Positions 4,603-5,201 of a stretch of DNA of 5,201 nucleotides are shown in pieces. Position 1 is the stretch's first letter. Each line of letters opens with the position of its first letter. Under the pieces are notes generated by a model that was given only the letters and a program-made list of their open reading frames with translations, was not told the origin of the DNA and did no database searches. Source of the DNA: Candidatus Atribacteria bacterium. GTDB lineage: Bacteria; Bipolaricaulota; Bipolaricaulia; UBA7950; UBA9294. The translations under genes were made by a program, and so were the position numbers. The DNA lies in contig SPBW01000153.1 in NCBI GenBank assembly GCA_004525685.1, positions 1 to 5,201 of the forward strand, read 5' to 3'.

Positions 4603-5201
4603 ATGAGTGGAGAAGGACATTTCGCAGTGATCGATCAGACATATTGGCCACGACGCGAGCAATTCGAGCTGTTCATGGGATTTGGATCTCCCTACTTCAG
4701 TATTACCGCCGACGTCGATATCACGGCCTACAGAGAATCATTGCCCAAGGGCGGCAGATTCACGATCGGCCTTGTCTATGCACTGGCTGCTGCCGCCAAC
4801 GCTGTGGAACAATTTCGACAACGGATTCGCGGGAGTGATGTCATCGAGTTTGATGTCGTGCACCCATCGATCATTGTGCTCAATGCTGATGACGCATTTC
4901 GTTTCTGCAACTTCCCCTTCGCAGAGGATTTCAAGAGATTCTCCGAAGGAGCACCCGAACGCATCGAACAAGCGCGGAAGGCTCCGTCGATGTTCTCTGC
5001 TCCCGATCAAGACGACTATCTGTATCTGACGGGACTGCCTTGGATTTCATTCTCAGGCGTCACGCATGCAGCGCCCACCCATGCGCCGGATTCTGTGCCT
5101 CGAATCGCGTGGGGCAAATATCGAAACGTCGCCGGGCGCATCGTGCTCCCGCTCAATGTGCAAGTGCATCACGCCCTGGTCGATGGCATTCATGTCGGAC
5201 G
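4603..5201 (+). CDS. Chloramphenicol acetyltransferase family protein (3' end beyond the window)
   Basis: The frame opens at ATG 4603 and is still open at the window's right edge, giving 199 residues; classical CAT enzymes have about 210-220, so only some 15-20 residues should be missing. An in-frame TAG at 4591-4593 fixes the start, and AGGA at 4592-4595 is the probable ribosome-binding site. The order of elements is that of the CAT (type A) family: IDQTYWPRREQFELF (10-24), PYFSITADVDITAY (30-43), HPSIIVLNADDAFRF (87-101), DFKRF (109-113), LPWISF (145-150), GKYR (171-174), and the active site VQVHHALVDGIHVG (186-199). By family comparison His190 is the general base and Asp194 its structural partner. 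Known CATs are cytoplasmic trimers that acetylate the 3-hydroxyl of chloramphenicol from acetyl-CoA. The position matching the conserved Ser148 is Thr143 (YLTGLPW). Whether this enzyme confers resistance or acts on another alcohol or thiol acceptor is not decidable from sequence. Confidence 0.88.
   Translation, partial: MSGEGHFAVIDQTYWPRREQFELFMGFGSPYFSITADVDITAYRESLPKGGRFTIGLVYALAAAANAVEQFRQRIRGSDVIEFDVVHPSIIVLNADDAFRFCNFPFAEDFKRFSEGAPERIEQARKAPSMFSAPDQDDYLYLTGLPWISFSGVTHAAPTHAPDSVPRIAWGKYRNVAGRIVLPLNVQVHHALVDGIHVG

Noticed and set aside
4474..4662. N-terminal extension of the anchored protein to ATG 4662
   Set aside because: It would overlap the 5' end of the CAT gene by 60 nt and put 63 unrelated residues before an obvious signal anchor with its own GGAGGG.
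4738..5010. Minus-strand 90-codon frame
   Set aside because: It lies wholly opposite the well-supported CAT coding sequence and shows no family features.

Overview
This is about 5.2 kb of bacterial DNA of moderately high GC, densely coded on both strands. Strong Shine-Dalgarno sequences (GGAGG/GGAGGG) precede most starts. A LolA-like periplasmic lipoprotein-sorting domain and a small signal-peptide-bearing protein that looks like an outer-membrane beta-barrel point to a diderm (two-membrane) bacterium. I see no rRNA, tRNA or phylogenetic marker, so the lineage stays open. There is no transposase, integrase, CRISPR array or long repeat.

Layout, left to right. (1) The C-terminal end of a LolA-like/outer-membrane lipoprotein-sorting protein (+) ends at 296 and is followed by a clear intrinsic terminator (319-350). 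(2) A minus-strand block, read from right to left, starts at a good sigma70-type promoter (-35 at 2170-2175, -10 at 2148-2153). It has a leader of roughly 70 nt containing a perfect 8-bp inverted repeat, then a previously easy-to-miss 52-codon small gene (1910-2068). That gene overlaps by four bases (ATGA) a small beta-barrel-like protein gene (1416-1913). An APH/SrkA-type small-molecule kinase (350-1327) follows after an 88-nt gap. (3) A plus-strand pair follows: a DesVI-like class I SAM-dependent methyltransferase (2321-3040) and a GNAT acetyltransferase (3054-3515). They are practically contiguous, and a GC-rich hairpin lies in the methyltransferase leader. (4) A convergent minus-strand gene (3526-4473) encodes an unrecognised 315-residue protein with one N-terminal membrane anchor and an acidic linker. 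(5) Divergent from it, a plus-strand chloramphenicol acetyltransferase family gene begins at 4603 and runs off the window just after its HHxxxDG active-site motif.

Four of the eight genes belong to families that modify small molecules: an APH-fold kinase, a SAM N-methyltransferase-like enzyme, a GNAT and a CAT. They lie on different strands in at least three transcription units, so a shared pathway is only a hypothesis. The least described items are the 52-residue protein coupled to the barrel protein, with its structured leader, and the 315-residue anchored protein. Nothing in the window proves a new defence or mobile system.
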